16,152 nt of DNA from Rickettsiaceae bacterium 4572_127. Its GTDB lineage: Bacteria; Pseudomonadota; Alphaproteobacteria; Rs-D84; NBLK01. A model generated the notes under the pieces. It saw only the letters and a program-made list of their open reading frames with translations. It did not search any database and was not told where the DNA came from. The DNA lies in NCBI GenBank assembly GCA_002084505.1, contig NBLK01000006.1:1-16152 (forward strand). The letters are read 5' to 3'. The translations under genes and the position numbers were made by a program. This document shows positions 13,062-16,152 of the stretch, in pieces (position 1 is the stretch's first letter; every line of letters begins with the position of its first letter).

Positions 13062-13871
13062 ATGCCTAATGTATTAGTAGTTTCAGAAAAAGAGGACGGA
13101 CAAAAACTCCGTTCTTTTTTGCATAAAAGATTTTTATCTTTACCACTTTCAATGATAAATAAATGGTGCCGAACTGGACAAATAAGAATCAACAGCAAAC
13201 GAGTAAAGTTCAATACAAAACTACAAAAGAATGATCAAATTCGTCTTCCACCTTTTGCAGATAATTTCAAAAAAGAAAAAATCCAAAGACATTTTGATTC
13301 TAAGATTTTATACGAGGATTCTCATTTAATTGCTTTCAATAAGAAAAAAAATTGGTCAGTTCAAGGTGGAGAAAAAAACATTTTAGACGATCCAAGATAC
13401 TCAAAGTTATTTCCTGTTCATAAAATAGATGCTCCAACACAAGGTGTTGTAATTCTTGCTAAAACTCATAATATGGCAAAAAAAATATCTGAGTTATTTA
13501 AGGACAGAAAGATAAAAAAAACATATTTAGCAGAGGTGGAGAAAGCTCAGAAAACTAAAAAAGGAGTTATCAATTCTGAAATAGAGGTAAAAGAAAAGAT
13601 ATTCAATGCGGAAACAATTTATTTGTTTTTGAGTGATAAAATTGTTTTACTTAGACCAAAAACAGGAAGAAAACATCAATTGCGAAGACATTTAGCAGAG
13701 GTTCTGAATAATCCAATTGTTGGAGAAAATAAATATAATAATTCTAATAAAAAAACTTTACATTTGCTAGCTTTTTCTCTATCATTTATTCATCCCGAAA
13801 CTAATGAAAATATAAAAATAAAGGCAGAGATTCCAGAATGGTTAGAAGAAAAAAAACATTTAATAAGTTAA
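13062..13871 (+). CDS. RluC/RluD-type pseudouridine synthase
   Basis: A 269-residue protein that isomerises uridine to pseudouridine in structured RNA, most likely 23S rRNA. An S4-like RNA-binding domain lies at about 10-60 (LPLSMINKWCRTGQIRINSKRV). The catalytic domain shows KILYEDSHLIAFNKKKNWSVQGG (81-103), the catalytic-loop equivalent HKIDAPTQGVVILAK (120-134) with D123 as the nucleophile, KTYLAEV (153-159) and TGRKHQLRRHLAE (201-213). The family consensus around the nucleophile is HRLDxxTSG; Arg-Leu is Lys-Ile here and Thr-Ser is Thr-Gln, conservative at the first pair and unusual at the second. It starts three bases after rpmJ, with no clear own ribosome site, so translation may be coupled. 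Its end overlaps the AsmA gene by 34 bases. Which uridine it modifies (RluC or RluD sites) cannot be told from sequence alone. Confidence 0.9.
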   Translation: MPNVLVVSEKEDGQKLRSFLHKRFLSLPLSMINKWCRTGQIRINSKRVKFNTKLQKNDQIRLPPFADNFKKEKIQRHFDSKILYEDSHLIAFNKKKNWSVQGGEKNILDDPRYSKLFPVHKIDAPTQGVVILAKTHNMAKKISELFKDRKIKKTYLAEVEKAQKTKKGVINSEIEVKEKIFNAETIYLFLSDKIVLLRPKTGRKHQLRRHLAEVLNNPIVGENKYNNSNKKTLHLLAFSLSFIHPETNENIKIKAEIPEWLEEKKHLIS

Positions 13872-16024
13872 AATTTATAGTTTTTTTAGGTAAGCTTTTA
13901 GCTAAAAAAAGTGTCGTAATCTTTTCATATTTAATTAGATTTTTATTTGTAATTTTTATAGCAGGGATTATTTCTATTTTTATCTTTTTTTCAACAATAG
14001 ACTTTAATTCTTATAAACAAATTCTTGAAAACAAAATCACAAATTTAGTTGGGTATCAAACAAAAATAAATGGAATTATAGAGCTCGATATAAAACATTT
14101 TCAGCCTGTAATAGAAGTAAAAAAAATAAACTTATCTAATAAAAAAAATGATTTTTTGAAGATAAAAAGAGCATTTTTATCTTTTGATATTTTGTCATTT
14201 TTTAGAGGGAAAATTAAAATTAATGAATTATTTTTAGATAAAGTTTTTCTAAATTTAGATGTAAAATGTGAGAAAAAAATAATAGAAAATATAAAGAAAA
14301 TAAAAACTAAAAAAGAAAAAGATTTTAATATAACTATGTCTTCTTTAGCAAAAAAAATAGAAATAAATGAGCTCACTTTAATTTTGAAGAAGAAAAACTA
14401 TTTTTTTGAAAAAACTAGGTTTTCTTTTGATGCAATCGAAAAAAAAACAGAGCTAAAAGGCAGGGTAAGATATAAAAAAGGTGAGTATTATTTATCAATA
14501 AAAACAGAAGGATTGCAAAAAATATTAAGTAGGAAAAAAACATATCCAATTAAATTTTCTTTGAAAAAAGGAAAAAATAGATTAGATATTTCTGGTGAGA
14601 TAGGTTATCCTTTATCTGGCTTTTTATCAAGCCTTAGGATTGATTTTTTTACTCAAAATATAAAAAAAGTTCTTAGTCCTTTTGGTATTGATGGACTTTA
14701 TAATCATACAGCAAAAATTTCTGGCGATTTTAATTTTTCAGATAACTTTTTAAGATTTTCAAACACAAAAATTAAAGTTGGAAATAGTGATTTGGCAGGG
14801 GAAGGATTTGTGATCTTTAATAAAAAACCTTTTGTCAGATTGAAGCTTTCTTCAAAATTATTTGATATTCCAATGCTTTTTGAAACTGAAGAAATAGCTG
14901 GAAAAAATAGCAAAAAAATAGAAGCTTATATAAAAGAAAAAAGAGATCCAAAAGCATTTATTGGTGTGAGATTTCCTAGTAAAACTTTCAACTTTTTTAA
15001 CGCCGATATTGATTTAAAAATTAAAAAATTAAAAGCTATGTCTACAATGCCGATTCCAGATATTGCCTTAAAAGTCTCTTTGATAAATGGAAAGGCGATT
15101 GTTCCTTCTTTGACTACAACTTATGCTGGCGGAAAAATAAAAGCTCGCGGATTTGGAGACATTTCAACAGGAAAACTAAAAACAGAATTAGGAATCATTG
15201 GTGAAAACATATCAATCGGAGATATAATTCTAATGTCAGGCGGACGAAAAGTTTTGAACTCCGATACTAGCCTTGCAAATGTTGAGGGATACCTAAAAGG
15301 AGAAGGAAGAACTCTCGCCGAATTAATGGCATCTTTGAACGGAATTGGAAAAGCATATACACAGAAAAAAACTCGTGGATATAATGTCACTAGTTATTTC
15401 TTAGGACAAGATTTAATAACGACTTTTGTCGATGAATTTAAATCTAATGGAAAAGATTTGGACATAAATTGCATTGCGGGGCACATCAAAATAAAAAATG
15501 GAATCGCAAAAAGTGAAAAAGGTTTAGCGCTTGAATCTGACAAAATTAACATAATAGTTGAAGGAAAAGTAGATTTAGGAAAAGAACATACAGATGTGTC
15601 TATGGTCTCAATTCCAACATCTGGACTACGATTGGGGCTGTCTGATTTTCTAAGTTTAGTGAAAATAAAAGGGGCAATGGCACTTCCAAGTTTTACAATT
15701 AGTAGCTCAAAACTGTTGGAAAAAGGTGTTGAGTTAGGAATTGCAACTGGTGCTGTGGCTATTTTAACGGGCGGAATTTCATTGCTAGCAACAGGATTAG
15801 GATTTTTAGGAAAGACATGGATAGATGCAATACTTCAAGATAAGCATCCCTGTCAGTCTGCCTTAAATTCAAAATATGTAGATAATGATTCCGAAAATCC
15901 GTCTAAAACTCCCGTTGTCGGAAAAATGATTATATTAGATAGAAAATTAAAGAAATCATTTTCACAACATAAAGCGGTCTTAAAAAGTAAATTAAATCAG
16001 CTAAAAAGAAAAATAAAAAAATGA
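13838..16024 (+). CDS. AsmA-family envelope protein
   Basis: A 728-residue protein: a basic cytoplasmic start, one membrane helix (about 29-51) and a long periplasmic region. After the helix, FNSYKQILENKITNLVGYQ and INGIIELDI match the AsmA N-terminal domain. The later part (about 390-630) has the AsmA C-terminal pattern (ITLxxG-like sheet repeats, IKIKNGIAKSEKGLALES, GKVDLG). The end, GLGFLGKTWIDAILQDKHPC, followed by a serine-containing, very basic tail, resembles alphaproteobacterial members. AsmA/TAM-like proteins are built of stacked beta-sheets and are linked to lipid transport or outer-membrane assembly. The first third is exceptionally A-rich (long AAA runs), probably compositional drift. 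The ATG at 13838 lies inside the end of the pseudouridine synthase gene, implying co-expression. Stop at 16022-16024 is 49 bases before the tRNA. Confidence 0.88.
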   Translation: MVRRKKTFNKLKFIVFLGKLLAKKSVVIFSYLIRFLFVIFIAGIISIFIFFSTIDFNSYKQILENKITNLVGYQTKINGIIELDIKHFQPVIEVKKINLSNKKNDFLKIKRAFLSFDILSFFRGKIKINELFLDKVFLNLDVKCEKKIIENIKKIKTKKEKDFNITMSSLAKKIEINELTLILKKKNYFFEKTRFSFDAIEKKTELKGRVRYKKGEYYLSIKTEGLQKILSRKKTYPIKFSLKKGKNRLDISGEIGYPLSGFLSSLRIDFFTQNIKKVLSPFGIDGLYNHTAKISGDFNFSDNFLRFSNTKIKVGNSDLAGEGFVIFNKKPFVRLKLSSKLFDIPMLFETEEIAGKNSKKIEAYIKEKRDPKAFIGVRFPSKTFNFFNADIDLKIKKLKAMSTMPIPDIALKVSLINGKAIVPSLTTTYAGGKIKARGFGDISTGKLKTELGIIGENISIGDIILMSGGRKVLNSDTSLANVEGYLKGEGRTLAELMASLNGIGKAYTQKKTRGYNVTSYFLGQDLITTFVDEFKSNGKDLDINCIAGHIKIKNGIAKSEKGLALESDKINIIVEGKVDLGKEHTDVSMVSIPTSGLRLGLSDFLSLVKIKGAMALPSFTISSSKLLEKGVELGIATGAVAILTGGISLLATGLGFLGKTWIDAILQDKHPCQSALNSKYVDNDSENPSKTPVVGKMIILDRKLKKSFSQHKAVLKSKLNQLKRKIKK

Positions 16025-16073
16025 TTGATTTTTTACAGTCTTTGATTTATATTGCTAATTGTAAAAAAATTAT

Positions 16074-16150
16074 GTGCCCGTAGCTCAGCTGGATAGAGCA
16101 TCTGCCTTCTAAGCAGAGGGTCACAGGTTCGAATCCTGTCGGGCACGCCA
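16074..16150 (+). tRNA. tRNA-Arg (anticodon UCU)
   Basis: A complete cloverleaf: acceptor stem GTGCCCG (16074-16080) pairs with CGGGCAC (16140-16146), D-arm GCTC/GAGC, anticodon stem TCTGC/GCAGA with loop CTTCTAA and anticodon TCT at 16108-16110, T-arm ACAGG-TTCGAAT-CCTGT. The discriminator is G and CCA is encoded (16148-16150). It reads AGA codons, which AT-rich genomes favour for arginine. TTTACA (16032-16037) with TAATTG (16056-16061) may be its promoter, but that is weak. Confidence 0.97.
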
Positions 16151-16152
16151 TT

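Overview
The window is about 70% A+T or more and reads like a chromosome segment of an uncultured, probably anaerobic or host-associated alphaproteobacterium. The evidence is the AsmA protein with an alphaproteobacterial-style C-terminus, a ribosomal protein L36 without cysteines, a membrane coiled-coil protein whose C-terminal domain resembles ones I associate with Alphaproteobacteria, and a full-length pyruvate:ferredoxin oxidoreductase, which points to oxygen-poor metabolism. The lineage call is inference, not a database result.

Layout, left to right. (1) 1-1245, minus strand: the start of an exported CxxC thioredoxin-fold protein fused to a CcdA/DsbD-like membrane domain, running off the left edge, then a LOG-family nucleotide phosphoribohydrolase. 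(2) 1372-2222, minus: a bidirectional hairpin terminator and a decayed toxin-antitoxin locus. The BrnA-like antitoxin is intact, but the BrnT-like toxin gene is split by about 0.2 kb of foreign-looking sequence. (3) 2223-5717, minus: nifJ, the central metabolic gene here. (4) 5718-6941: a small unrecognised membrane protein flanked by a dense cluster of GC-rich interspersed repeats. (5) 6942-10303, minus: a 670-aa membrane coiled-coil protein and a secreted leucine-rich-repeat protein with a freshly duplicated 63-bp repeat. (6) 10304-10691: divergent intergenic region with two more degenerate repeat copies. (7) 10692-16150, plus: an exported acidic protein with an OmpA-like tail overlapping comF; a strong promoter driving an unknown 99-aa basic protein; rpmJ with its own promoter; a RluC/RluD-type pseudouridine synthase overlapping an AsmA-family protein; and finally tRNA-Arg(UCU).

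The right-hand block is mostly housekeeping: translation (L36, rRNA or tRNA pseudouridylation, tRNA-Arg), envelope (AsmA, OmpA-like) and DNA uptake (ComF). The left and middle are more accessory.

The least ordinary signal is the repeat family. At least six copies share a frame beginning TACCCC and containing CAAGGGG. Between the conserved arms they carry different hairpins or none. In two equal-length copies the hairpin has changed by compensatory base pairs, so the fold rather than the sequence looks conserved. I see no complete new defence or biosynthetic system.
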